Part shown: piece by piece, positions 9,061-16,634 of the stretch
Position numbering within the stretch: position 1 is the stretch's first letter
Layout: the number at the start of each line of letters is the position of its first letter
Assembly (NCBI GenBank): GCA_005881575.1
Contig: VBCA01000001.1
Location: 149,611-191,104 of the forward strand
Length of the DNA: 41,494 nucleotides
Reading direction: 5' to 3'
DNA from: Betaproteobacteria bacterium
GTDB taxonomy: Bacteria > Pseudomonadota > Gammaproteobacteria > Burkholderiales > SG8-39
Notes under the pieces: model-generated
Database searches by the model: none
What the model was told of the DNA's origin: nothing
Seen by the model: the letters and a program-made list of their open reading frames with translations, nothing else
Position numbers and translations under genes: made by a program

Positions 9061-9088
9061 GGCCCGCGCGGCTTAGAGCGCGCGGGCC
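9061..9088. terminator. Strong stem-loop after the protease gene
   Basis: A perfect 10-bp stem (GGCCCGCGCG pairing with CGCGCGGGCC) with an 8-nt loop starts 15 bp after the protease stop codon. No T-tract follows on either strand, so it may block read-through or protect the 3' end rather than act as a classical Rho-independent terminator. A second, shorter GC hairpin (CCCGCC/GGCGGG) lies just downstream near 9097-9114. Confidence 0.5.
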
Positions 9089-9135
9089 GGAGCGCCCCGC
9101 CCCCCAAGGCGGGACGGGTGGCACAATGCGCCCGG

Positions 9136-11085
9136 ATGAGCTTTCTCCTGTCCCGCGCGCGGCGCTCGATCGAGGCGGCGCTGTTTCCCTCCCGCCTGGC
9201 GGCGCTGCGGGTGCTCCTCGGCGCGTTCGTCCTGTTCAACGCCCTGGTGCGCCTTGCGCTCGCGGTCTTCAACGGCGAGCCGTCATTTTTTCTGCCCTGG
9301 CGCATCGTTCCCGCGCTGCTGATCGGGTCCTTGTTCGACCTCGGCGCGGGGACTTTCCTTCTCGTGCCGTTCGCCGCGCTCCTCGCGTGGTGGCCCACGC
9401 GCTACCCGGTCGCGCTCAAGGTCCTCCTCGCGCTCTCGCTGCTGCCGTTCTGCGGCCTCGTGGTGCTGGTCGGGGCCGCCGAGCTGGTGTTCTGGAACGA
9501 GTTCGCCTCGCGTTTCAACTTCATCGCGGTCGACTACCTCATCTACACCAACGAGGTGATCGGCAATATCCGCGAGTCCTACGACATGCCGCTGCTGTTG
9601 TCGCTCGTGGCCGTTGTTTCTCTCGCACTGTGGTGGGTGATCGCTCGCAGGATCGTTCCGCTTGTCGTGGCGCCTCGGGGCGGGCTGGCGGTTCGTTCCC
9701 GGGCCGCGCTCGTCTGGATGCTCGCGCCTTTTGTCGCCTTCGGCGCGCTCGATGCGCGCTACAAGGAGTTCTCGGCCGACGCACAGCTCAACGAGCTCGC
9801 CGGCAACGGCTACTACGACTTCTGGCACGCCTTTCGCACCAACGAGATCGACTACGAGCGCTTTTACCTGACGCTGCCCGCCGAGCGCGCGGCGCGGGTG
9901 CTCGCGCACGAGCTCGATCCCGCGCGCCCGGCCGCGGAAGCCTCGCGGCCGCCGTACGAGCGCGCGATCGCCGCCCGCGGGCCCGAGAAGCGGCTCAACG
10001 TCGTCCTGATTTCCGTCGAGGCGCTGAGCGCGGAATTCCTGGCTGCGTTCGGCAACCGCGAGGGGCTGACGCCCCGGCTCGACCGGCTCGCGGGCGAAGG
10101 GATGCTGTTCACGCACCTCTACGCGACCGGCACGCGCACGGTGCGGGGGCTCGAGGCGCTGACGCTCTCGGCTCCCCCGATACCGGGCCACTCGATCGTG
10201 AAACGGCCGGACAACGACGGGCTTTTCTCGCTGGGGGAGGTCTTCAGGCAAAAGGGCTATGAGCGGCTCTACCTGTACGGCGGTTACGCCTATTTCGACA
10301 ACATGGAGGCGTTCTTCTCGGGCAACGGCTACACGGTCATCGACCGCACCGCGCTCAAGCCCGACGCGATCACCTTCGAGAACATCTGGGGCGTGGCCGA
10401 CGAGGACCTGTTCAGGCTCGCGATCGGCGAGCTCGACAAGCGCCACGCCGCGCGCAAGCCGTTCTTCGCGCACATCATGACCGTGTCGAATCACCGCCCC
10501 TTCGCGTACCCCGCCGGGCGCATCGACGTTCCCTCCGGCACCAGCCGCGAGGGCGCAGTCAAGTACACCGACTTCGCGATCGGACAATTCATCGACCACG
10601 CCCGTGCCAAGCCCTGGTTCGACCAAACGCTTTTCGTCATCGTCGCCGATCACACCCACAAGGGGCGCGGTCGCACCGAGCTGCCGCCGGAGAACTACCA
10701 CATCCCGCTCATCGTCTACGCGCCCGGGTATGTCCCGCCGCGCCGCATCGACACCATCGCGTCGCAGATCGACGTCGGACCGACGATCCTCGGGATGCTC
10801 GACGTCAGCTACCGATCGAGATTCTTCGGCCACGACATCCTGCGCGAAGGCGCGGACCGCCAGCGCGCGCTGCTCGCCAACTACCAGACGGTCGGGTACT
10901 ACCGGGACGGCATCGTCGTCGAGCTGAAGCCGAAGAGGCGCCACAGGATCGTCGATGCGGCCACCGGCCGCGAGCGGGCGGAGGACGCGTTGTCCGCGCG
11001 CCTGATGGACGAAGCGATCAGCTACTACCAGATTGCGAGCCGCGCGTACAAATCCGGGCAGTTGAAGATCGCCGCGCGGCGCTGA
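9136..11085 (+). CDS. LtaS/OpgB-like membrane sulfatase-fold phosphotransferase
   Basis: 649 residues from the ATG at 9136; the longer open frame upstream reads through the protease gene. About five membrane helices occupy residues 20-206, and a large periplasmic alkaline-phosphatase-fold domain follows. Catalytic signatures: metal ligand E295 (ISVEALSAEFL), probable nucleophile T335 (ATGTRTVRGLEAL), and a DHTH metal site in VADHTHKGRG. This is the LTA synthase-like family of Gram-negatives, related to OpgB and other enzymes that transfer phosphoglycerol or phosphoethanolamine to periplasmic glycans or lipids. The acceptor is unknown; true lipoteichoic acid synthesis is not expected here. Monocistronic as far as the sequence shows. 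Confidence 0.85.
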   Translation: MSFLLSRARRSIEAALFPSRLAALRVLLGAFVLFNALVRLALAVFNGEPSFFLPWRIVPALLIGSLFDLGAGTFLLVPFAALLAWWPTRYPVALKVLLALSLLPFCGLVVLVGAAELVFWNEFASRFNFIAVDYLIYTNEVIGNIRESYDMPLLLSLVAVVSLALWWVIARRIVPLVVAPRGGLAVRSRAALVWMLAPFVAFGALDARYKEFSADAQLNELAGNGYYDFWHAFRTNEIDYERFYLTLPAERAARVLAHELDPARPAAEASRPPYERAIAARGPEKRLNVVLISVEALSAEFLAAFGNREGLTPRLDRLAGEGMLFTHLYATGTRTVRGLEALTLSAPPIPGHSIVKRPDNDGLFSLGEVFRQKGYERLYLYGGYAYFDNMEAFFSGNGYTVIDRTALKPDAITFENIWGVADEDLFRLAIGELDKRHAARKPFFAHIMTVSNHRPFAYPAGRIDVPSGTSREGAVKYTDFAIGQFIDHARAKPWFDQTLFVIVADHTHKGRGRTELPPENYHIPLIVYAPGYVPPRRIDTIASQIDVGPTILGMLDVSYRSRFFGHDILREGADRQRALLANYQTVGYYRDGIVVELKPKRRHRIVDAATGRERAEDALSARLMDEAISYYQIASRAYKSGQLKIAARR

Positions 11086-11119
11086 AGAAGCGCCGCCTTC
11101 ACGGCTCGGCGCGCGGGCT

Positions 11120-12553
11120 TCACGACGCTCCGCCCTTGGCCGCGACCGAGCGCATCAGCTCATCGGGAACGAAGACCTTGCCGTCCTTGATCACGCGGTG
11201 GATCCTGCTCAAGTTCGTCACATCGGCGAGCGGGTCCGCGTCGAGGATGAGCAGGTCGGCGAGCTTCCCGGGAGCCAGAGTGCCGATGGCGCGCTCCATG
11301 CCCAGGGTCTTCGCTCCATTGGAGGTCGCCGACCGCAATACCTGCAACGGCGTAAGGCCAGCCTGGGTCATGATCTCCATTTCCCGGAATACCGACGGCC
11401 CGTGCAGGGTTCCGATGTTGCCCGCATCGGTCCCCATGACGACTGGAATCCCCGCGTCCCATACCTTGCGCAGGTTCTGCAACGCGATCGCCGACGGTTT
11501 GGGCGGCACCGGCTGGCTCATCGCCTTCACCACCCGCTCGGGGAGCTTTTCCTTGGGAATTTTCCGCAGATCATTCATCGCAGCGAGGATCTGCGGATCG
11601 GCGAGGCGCCACTCGGCTTCGGTCGGCTGCCAGGTATTCGACAGCGCATAGCGGTAACCCAGGATGACGAAGAGGGTCGGGCAGTAGAGCGCGCGGTTCT
11701 TTTTCGCCAGGGCGAGGAATTCCTCGTCCACCGGCTCGTCCTCGACCGAGTGCACCAGAAAATCCGCGCCGGCTCTGAGCGAGGCCTTGGCCACGATGAG
11801 CTCGGTCGCGTGCACGGCAAGGCGCACTCCGCCCACGTGGGCCGCATCGCCGGCCGCCTTGACGATCGCCTCCTGCGCGGCGAGATCGTCGCCTTTCTGG
11901 TGGATGAACCAGACCTTGATGAAATCGGGCTTGCGTTCCAGTTCGCGCCGGACCAACGCACGCGCCGCGTCGGCCGAGGTGATCTTGATGATGGGAGGAT
12001 CGCCGAGATCGAGCTTCACGCGATCGACCATGGAAATGAGCGGGCCGGCGACCGCGACGCGGGGCGCCGCGGGACTCCTCACCGCCGCGTCACGCATCTG
12101 GAAATTCCAGAACGGCCCGCCGATATCGACGACGCTGGTGACGCCGCTCGCGAGCCAGACCTTGAACGTGGCGGGAAGGCGAGCCTTGTTGCGCTCGACT
12201 TCCTTCGCATAGGGCATCCAGGCGTTGAAGTCGGCCACATCGGGACGCGTGTAGAGATTGCCCGATTGGAAGAAGTGGACGTGCGAATCGATCAGTCCGG
12301 GAACGACCCATTTGCCTCTGCCGTCGATCCGCGTCGCCCCCGCCGGGACGGGAGTCGAGCTCGCCGGCCCGATAGCCTCGATGCGGCTCCCGGAGACTAT
12401 CACCGTGGTGTTCGAAGCGACTGCGGAGGGAAGATCCCGGTCGGGATGGACGACCGTGGCGCCGACGATCGCGGCGACATCCGCCGCCTGGCATGGAACG
12501 CCTGCCAGCGTCAATACTGCTGCAAGACCCAAGCAACGCATGCGAGTGGGCAT
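11120..12553 (-). CDS. Exported amidohydrolase, imidazolonepropionase-like
   Basis: 477 residues with a signal peptide (MRCLGLAAVLTLAGVPCQAADV; the start may be M1 or M5). GAAGGA lies 7 nt before M1. The metal-site motif GLIDSHVHF gives H91 and H93. Later ligands can be seen in RLAVHATELIVAK, FLVHSVED and VVMGTDAGN, and the usual closing IGTLAPGKLADLLILDADPL strand is intact. This is the cyclic amidohydrolase superfamily, with an export signal like the periplasmic members that act on peptides or prolidase-like substrates. The substrate cannot be told from sequence. It is convergent with the sulfatase gene (34-bp gap). Confidence 0.82.
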   Translation of the reverse strand: MPTRMRCLGLAAVLTLAGVPCQAADVAAIVGATVVHPDRDLPSAVASNTTVIVSGSRIEAIGPASSTPVPAGATRIDGRGKWVVPGLIDSHVHFFQSGNLYTRPDVADFNAWMPYAKEVERNKARLPATFKVWLASGVTSVVDIGGPFWNFQMRDAAVRSPAAPRVAVAGPLISMVDRVKLDLGDPPIIKITSADAARALVRRELERKPDFIKVWFIHQKGDDLAAQEAIVKAAGDAAHVGGVRLAVHATELIVAKASLRAGADFLVHSVEDEPVDEEFLALAKKNRALYCPTLFVILGYRYALSNTWQPTEAEWRLADPQILAAMNDLRKIPKEKLPERVVKAMSQPVPPKPSAIALQNLRKVWDAGIPVVMGTDAGNIGTLHGPSVFREMEIMTQAGLTPLQVLRSATSNGAKTLGMERAIGTLAPGKLADLLILDADPLADVTNLSRIHRVIKDGKVFVPDELMRSVAAKGGAS

Positions 12554-12585
12554 TTGGCGATCCTTCTCGGAAAATCTTTCCAGGC

Positions 12586-12834
12586 TCAGGCGGCTTTCTG
12601 ACAGCCGGTAGGTTTGTAGACGCGTTCCGTAGACGCAGGATACTTCACGAGCTTGTCCACGGGACGACGGGGCCGCAAAACGAGCTCACCCCCGCAGTTG
12701 GGGCACGTGCCGCGAAGGACTTCGCGCGCGCAGGAGCAGCAGAACGTGCACTCGAAGGAACAAATGAAGGCCTCGGCGGAGTCGGCCGGGAGATCGCGGT
12801 TACAGCACTCGCAGTTCGGGCGGAGCTTCAGCAT
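12586..12834 (-). CDS. DUF1272 family cysteine-rich protein
   Basis: 82 residues from the ATG at 12834 (GAGGAG 7 nt upstream). It starts MLKLRPNCECCNRDLP and contains three paired-cysteine knuckles (CECC, CTFCCSC, CPNC), then GGELVLRPRRPVDKLVKYPAST. The pattern and length match the DUF1272 family, a small zinc-binding protein of unknown function common in proteobacteria. It is the first of a run of small minus-strand genes, in transcription order the last one. It lies 31 bp downstream of the hypothetical gene ending at 12866. Confidence 0.85.
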   Translation of the reverse strand: MLKLRPNCECCNRDLPADSAEAFICSFECTFCCSCAREVLRGTCPNCGGELVLRPRRPVDKLVKYPASTERVYKPTGCQKAA

Positions 12835-12865
12835 TTCTCTTCTCCTCGCTATCTCGACAGGTGTG

Positions 12866-13105
12866 CTAGCGATCTTCGGCGTCGCGCATGTCTTGTTCCA
12901 ACAACGCGTCACGGCCTTCAGACGTGATCGTGAGTTTGCCAGAACGATACGGCTTTGCGAGACCGAATGTACGGAGCTTGGCTGCGATATCAGTCGGAAT
13001 CGGTGGCGGATCGCGTTTCGCGTCTGCGGCGCCCTTCAACTTCCGCAGCCAGTCAAAATCGTCCGCAGTCAAGTTCGAGTCCACGCGCTCGGCGGTCATT
13101 CTCAC
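12866..13105 (-). CDS. Hypothetical protein, winged-helix-like C-terminus
   Basis: 79 residues from a GTG at 13105 that overlaps the stop of the upstream gene by 4 bp; an in-frame ATG at 13099 is the alternative. I do not recognise the family. The segment IAAKLRTFGLAKPYRSGKLTITSEGRDALL looks like the end of a small winged-helix domain (helix, turn, beta-hairpin, LT-x-EGR). Neither a signal peptide nor a membrane helix is visible. The overlap means it is translationally coupled to the deleted tryptophanyl-tRNA synthetase gene before it, so the two belong to one transcript. Confidence 0.55.
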   Translation of the reverse strand: MRMTAERVDSNLTADDFDWLRKLKGAADAKRDPPPIPTDIAAKLRTFGLAKPYRSGKLTITSEGRDALLEQDMRDAEDR

Positions 13106-13506
13106 TGTCCGCGGAACCTCTCGAGGTACCCGAGCTCGAGGGCCTCGTGGACCAGTGCCATCGTAGTCTGGGCGGCCTTGCGGGCGCGATCCGTGCCGTG
13201 GGCCAAGGCATCACGGACCAGCCCCATCTTGGCCGCGAAGTGCGCTCGCCGCTCACGAATCGGTTCGAGGAAGGTGTTGAGCGCCGTGGCGAGCTTCTGC
13301 TTGACTTCGACGTCCCCGACAGCGCCGCGGCGATACCGCCCCTTGAGGTCCGCCACTTCCTCACGGTTGAGGTTGAACGCCTCGTGGTACAGAAACACCG
13401 GGTTGCCTTCGACATGGCCGGGATCGGTCGCTCGGAGTCGCGTCGGATCCGTATACATTGAGGGCCGGATTCCCGTCAGTATCCGCTTCTTTTTTGCGGC
13501 TAACAT
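13102..13506 (-). pseudogene. trpS: Internally deleted tryptophanyl-tRNA synthetase (first ~11 residues fused to C-terminal domain)
   Basis: 134 residues from the ATG at 13506 (an upstream start at 13527 would overlap the previous gene). The beginning, MLAAKKKRILTGIRPS, matches the conserved start of bacterial TrpRS, where the text continues with the HxGH-type signature. Here it jumps directly to MYTDPTRLRATDPGHVEGNP, which normally lies shortly after the KMSKS loop. The rest (FLYHEAFN, RRGAVGDVEVK, LEPIRERRAHF) is the normal C-terminal anticodon-binding part to the end. Roughly 200 residues, including the whole Rossmann catalytic core and KMSKS, are gone, but the frame is kept. It cannot charge tRNA. 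It could be a relic, a retained tRNA-binding fragment or an assembly collapse. It follows the VOC gene by 4 bp. Confidence 0.8.
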
Positions 13507-13510
13507 CAGA

Positions 13511-13879
13511 CTACGAAGCAGGCTCAAACAGCTCCACCGGATTGCCGTCTGGGTCTTCCAGCAGAATCTGCTTACCTCCGGGGCCTTCGACGACTACGTT
13601 GCGAAAGTGCATGCCTTCCCGCTTCATTTTGGCAACGCGCGAAGGCAGATCATCAACTTCTAGGACGAGCCGATTCCATCCCCCGGGTTCGGGACGGCGC
13701 CCGTCCGGCATGGGACGAGCCGCGGAGCTCTTCGGTCCAGCGAGCCAAAGAGTAAGGTCGTCTCTCGAAACTTTTGCGAAAGCCGGGCTCATTTGCTGTT
13801 CGACCTTGAACCCCAGGTGTCCTGTGTAGAAGGCTATAGAACGCTCGACATCACTAACTAGGTATCTGATAGTTGCCAC
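13511..13879 (-). CDS. VOC (glyoxalase/bleomycin resistance) family protein
   Basis: 122 residues, one complete beta-alpha-beta-beta-beta repeat pair of the vicinal-oxygen-chelate fold: RYLVSDVERSIAFYTGHLGFKVE at the start and PGGKQILLEDPDGNPVELFEP at the end, with the C-terminal metal-site glutamate in VELFEP. Members include glyoxalase I-like, antibiotic-sequestering and dioxygenase proteins, and the substrate cannot be assigned. The DNA is less GC-rich than the flanks, and the gene heads a compact run with the trpS remnant and the 79-residue gene, so this block may have been acquired together. No sign of truncation. Confidence 0.83.
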   Translation of the reverse strand: MATIRYLVSDVERSIAFYTGHLGFKVEQQMSPAFAKVSRDDLTLWLAGPKSSAARPMPDGRRPEPGGWNRLVLEVDDLPSRVAKMKREGMHFRNVVVEGPGGKQILLEDPDGNPVELFEPAS

Positions 13880-13961
13880 TGATGCACCCCCGGATAATAA
13901 CGAACGTAACAGCTAGGTTCCCGCGCGCGACTTCACTTTGACGCCCAATGTTCGCAATACG

Positions 13962-14567
13962 TTAGGAATCGAACTTCTTGAACAGAACGGGAGCGAGGGC
14001 CACCAGCATGACGAGTATGAGGGCGGCCAGGGGCGCGCCGCGCGCCATGTTCCCCAGGGGAAGAACGACGAAGACCAGGACGAGAATCCACGGAGGCACG
14101 GCGCGGCTGTATTTGAGATAGTTCAGAAAGCCTGCGGGGACCGCGACGCGCTTCCCCCGCTCCGAGCGGTCCCTCTGCGCCGCCCTTTCCTCCAGCCAGA
14201 TCAGGAACACGTAGAGCTGCCCCACTACGCCGCACAGCCACACTGCCGCACCGAGGAGCAGGGCAAAGAACCTCAACCACAGCGGCGGGTCGTAAGCCAG
14301 CCGGGCCGTCCTGAACATGACGTCGATGGAGCATATCGTGCTGACGAGGAAGAACACGAGAACGACGGGAAGGACGATCCATATGCGGGATACGATGTAG
14401 TCGCGGAAAACGTCGTCGTTCTGGAATTTGAGCGCGAAGTCGCGCGCGTCGCGCAGCACCCTGCGCGGGCGCAGCTGGTCGAGCATGTCGTCCGCCGCGG
14501 CGCGCAATTCGCGCTCGTTGAGCTTCGCTCCGCGGAACCGCCACCGGAAGATCTTCACGAAGGGCAT
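13962..14567 (-). CDS. Integral membrane protein of unknown function
   Basis: 201 residues from the ATG at 14567 (a TTG at 14594 is possible). The chain has a basic N-terminal cytoplasmic region with LRAAADDMLDQLRPRRVLRDARDF. Four hydrophobic stretches follow: IWIVLPVVLVFFLVSTICSI, LWLRFFALLLGAAVWLCGVV with YVFLIW, WILVLVFVVLPLGN and APLAALILVMLVALAPVLF. I recognise no family or catalytic motif. It is flanked by gaps of about 80 bp on the right edge of the VOC gene and 138 bp before the divergent amidohydrolase, so it appears monocistronic. Confidence 0.65.
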   Translation of the reverse strand: MPFVKIFRWRFRGAKLNERELRAAADDMLDQLRPRRVLRDARDFALKFQNDDVFRDYIVSRIWIVLPVVLVFFLVSTICSIDVMFRTARLAYDPPLWLRFFALLLGAAVWLCGVVGQLYVFLIWLEERAAQRDRSERGKRVAVPAGFLNYLKYSRAVPPWILVLVFVVLPLGNMARGAPLAALILVMLVALAPVLFKKFDS

Positions 14568-14705
14568 CCTAAGACCATCCGCGGACCTATGCAAATGTCA
14601 TGGGGGCCCTCGCCGTGCAAACCGCCCGCGGGCCTGACTCTCCTCCAGGCCGCGGGAGCGGCGACTTTCCCGCGACGAGCGCCGCCATCGTGTAAGCTTC
14701 GGCGC

Positions 14706-15680
14706 ATGAAAACCATCGCCATCGAAGAGCATTTCATCACGCCGATGTACCGGCAGAAAGTCGCCGCGAACGAATTCCGGAATTTCTATCTCAGCTCCCG
14801 CAGCGAGCAGATCGGGCACGACATCGTCGAGCAGAATTCGGACCTCGGCGCGAAGCGCCTCGCGCACATGGACGCCGCCGGGATCGACGTGCAAGTGCTC
14901 TCGTTCGGCTCGCCCGGAGCTCAAGGCTTCGCCGCGGACGTCGCGATCCCGATGGCGAGGGACGCGAACGACCTGGCGCACGAGGCGGTCAAGGCGCACC
15001 CGGACCGCTTCGCCGCCTTCGCCGCGCTCGCGACGGCCGACCCGCGCGCCGCCGCCGACGAGCTCGGGCGGTGCGTCGCCCAACTCGGCTTCAAGGGCGC
15101 CATGATCCACGGCCACACCCAGGGGAGTTTCCTCGACGAGAAGAAATACTGGGTGATCTTCGAGCGCGCTCAGGCCCTCGACGTGCCGCTCTATCTGCAC
15201 CCCACCCTGCCGCACCCGGACGCGGTCAAGGCCTACTTCCAGGGATACGAGGACCTCGCCCGGGCGGGCTGGGGCTTCGCGATGGATACGAGCTGTCATT
15301 TCCTGCGAATCGTCTTCTCCGGCGTGTTCGACGCCTATCCTCGCCTCAGGATCATCCTCGGGCATCTGGGCGAAGGATTGCCTTTCGCGATGCACCGGCT
15401 GAACGATCACACCTGGCGCGCCGCCGCGCGGCGAGGCCTCAGGAAGACACCGCTCGAATACCTGAAGGACAACCTGCTCGTCACCACCAGCGGCAACTGG
15501 TACGAGCCCGCGTTCCTGTGCACGCTGCTCGCGCTCGGCGCGGACAATATCCTGTTCGCCGTGGACTGGCCCTACGAGCCGAATACTGCGGGAATGGAAT
15601 TCCTGAGAAAGCTTTCGATCAGCGACGCGGACCGCGAGAAGATCGCGCACCGCAACGCCGAGCGCATCCTGCGGATGTGA
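14706..15680 (+). CDS. Amidohydrolase-2 family decarboxylase (gamma-resorcylate/2,3-dihydroxybenzoate decarboxylase type)
   Basis: 324 residues from the ATG at 14706. Metal-site residues: E8 and H9 in AIEEHF (the E-x-H form typical of the resorcylate/dihydroxybenzoate decarboxylase branch, rather than H-x-H), H165 in YLHPTLPHP, H220 in ILGHLGEGLPF and D287 in FAVDWPYE. These enzymes remove CO2 from hydroxybenzoates without an organic cofactor, using one divalent metal ion. This suits the aromatic catabolic theme, but no obvious pathway partner is adjacent. Some members are instead hydrolases, so the decarboxylase call rests on the family branch. Confidence 0.82.
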   Translation: MKTIAIEEHFITPMYRQKVAANEFRNFYLSSRSEQIGHDIVEQNSDLGAKRLAHMDAAGIDVQVLSFGSPGAQGFAADVAIPMARDANDLAHEAVKAHPDRFAAFAALATADPRAAADELGRCVAQLGFKGAMIHGHTQGSFLDEKKYWVIFERAQALDVPLYLHPTLPHPDAVKAYFQGYEDLARAGWGFAMDTSCHFLRIVFSGVFDAYPRLRIILGHLGEGLPFAMHRLNDHTWRAAARRGLRKTPLEYLKDNLLVTTSGNWYEPAFLCTLLALGADNILFAVDWPYEPNTAGMEFLRKLSISDADREKIAHRNAERILRM

Positions 15681-15835
15681 TGCTCTGCGTGCGGTGACGC
15701 ACAGAGAAGCCCGGTCGGGAAGGTGATAATGAGTCGGTGATGACTTAAAGAAAGGCCGCCGTCATTTCCCCTCTCGATCAGCCATGGGCGATTCGCGTTT
15801 CGCGAGCGGTTTCCAGCGAAGCGCTGGATCGCCTG

Positions 15836-16048
15836 ATGGACGCCTGGTACAAGGGGGTCACGGCGGGAGGCGGCCTGAACGGAGCGATCGGATTCGACTC
15901 GCACATGGAGCGCAGGGACTGGGAAAGTGCAAAGAACAGTATCGAGCGAACCTACGGGCGCTCGAGCCGGGCGCACCAACTCACCCTGGATACCTTGAGC
16001 GCCGCAATACAGAATAGAAGGATGCTCGGCCCCCGGTTCACGGGCTGA
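15836..16048 (+). CDS. Small hypothetical protein (uncertain start)
   Basis: 70 residues from the ATG at 15836 with protein-like composition (MDAWYKGVTAGGGLNGAIGF, ERRDWESAKNSIERTYGRSS, LDTLSAAIQNRRML). The frame stays open upstream to a TAA near 15745 and reads sensibly (SPLDQPWAIRVSRAVSSEALDRL), so the true start may be a non-ATG codon or the gene may be a decayed remnant. No good ribosome-binding site is visible. No family recognised. The overlapping 77-residue frame from 15784 looks like a shadow. The remainder of the 437-bp space between 15680 and 16118 shows nothing else. Confidence 0.35.
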   Translation: MDAWYKGVTAGGGLNGAIGFDSHMERRDWESAKNSIERTYGRSSRAHQLTLDTLSAAIQNRRMLGPRFTG

Positions 16049-16107
16049 GCGACGCGGAAGCTGTTCGGGTCGGGCTATGAATCTCATCGCCGGAATCATC
16101 AAGACTT

Positions 16108-16207
16108 AGGAAGAATTATGCCCACCAGGCTTCCGTTCGAAGGGAGAATTATTCGCACCAAGCCTCCGTTGGAAGGGAGAATTGTGCCCGCCAGGCCTTC
16201 GTTCAAG
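16108..16207 (+). repeat. 33-bp tandem repeat that carries the translation start region
   Basis: Two full 33-bp units (16121-16153 and 16154-16186), a partial third (16187-16207) and a matching tail of a preceding unit (about 16108-16120). Each unit ends in a purine-rich GGGAGAATT-type block followed by ATG, ATT or GTG, then CCC/CGC and a CCAGGC/CCAAGC-like block. The Shine-Dalgarno region and start codon of the downstream gene are therefore part of the repeat. In protein it gives FEGRI and LEGRI repeats. Confidence 0.75.
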
Positions 16208-16519
16208 ACGGCATGGCGTGATCTGAATCGCAGGTCCATGACTCTTTGGCTGCTGTTCTTCGGCTGCATTCCCGGAATGTTTCTGCTTGCTTACGTGGTG
16301 AACGACCTGCTTCTCCCGGAAGAGCCGTTTCTCGTTGTCACGCTTGCGTGGATGCCCGCGACTGCCTGGGCCGGAGGCAAAATGGCGAACTTCATATGTC
16401 CGCGTTGCACCCGGGCGTTCTTCAAGGACCGGCACTTTTTCTGGCCCCTCAGGCGCAGCTGCGCTCATTGCAGCCTGCGGAGGTGGACGGACGACGAGCG
16501 ACCGGCGGCGGCCGGCTAG
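16118..16519 (+). CDS. Membrane protein with C-terminal zinc ribbon
   Basis: 133 residues from the ATG at 16118, but a GTG at 16184 with an equally good AGGGAG signal would give 111. Residues 41-66 and about 70-86 are hydrophobic and likely form two membrane helices or a hairpin. A CxxC...CxxC zinc ribbon follows: C94 and C97 (FICPRC), C115 and C118 (SCAHC). The N-terminal 28 residues come from the 33-bp repeat and are probably not part of the fold. The family is not recognised by name; such small membrane zinc-ribbon proteins are common hypotheticals. A second partial copy of the ribbon follows directly after the stop codon. Confidence 0.65.
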   Translation: MPTRLPFEGRIIRTKPPLEGRIVPARPSFKTAWRDLNRRSMTLWLLFFGCIPGMFLLAYVVNDLLLPEEPFLVVTLAWMPATAWAGGKMANFICPRCTRAFFKDRHFFWPLRRSCAHCSLRRWTDDERPAAAG

Positions 16520-16624
16520 GCGTTCTTCGAGAATTGGTACTTCTTCAAGCCGCTCAAGCGAAACTGCGCTCATTGCAACCTGACACGGCCGGCGAAAGAA
16601 ATGCCGCCGCCGGCGGCGATCTGA
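16520..16624 (+). pseudogene. C-terminal fragment of a second zinc-ribbon paralogue
   Basis: Directly after the TAG of the zinc-ribbon gene, and in the same frame, 34 codons read AFFENWYFFKPLKRNCAHCNL and then a short tail to a TGA at 16622. This aligns with AFFKDRHFFWPLRRSCAHCSL of the intact gene (13 of 21 positions identical). It keeps only the second cysteine knuckle; the first CPRC knuckle and the membrane part are missing, and there is no start signal. It is best read as the remnant of a tandem paralogue after a deletion. Confidence 0.65.
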
Positions 16625-16634
16625 TCCTGGCGGC

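Noticed and set aside
9136-11085. Lipoteichoic acid synthase
   Set aside because: The organism is Gram-negative by context; only the fold and membrane layout are shared, so a glycan or lipid modifying role is more likely.
13895-13975. Possible integron attC site beside the VOC gene (ends resembling GTTAGG and AAC boxes)
   Set aside because: The boxes do not match RYYYAAC/GTTRRRY, the arms do not pair as in attC, and no integrase or repeated sites are present.
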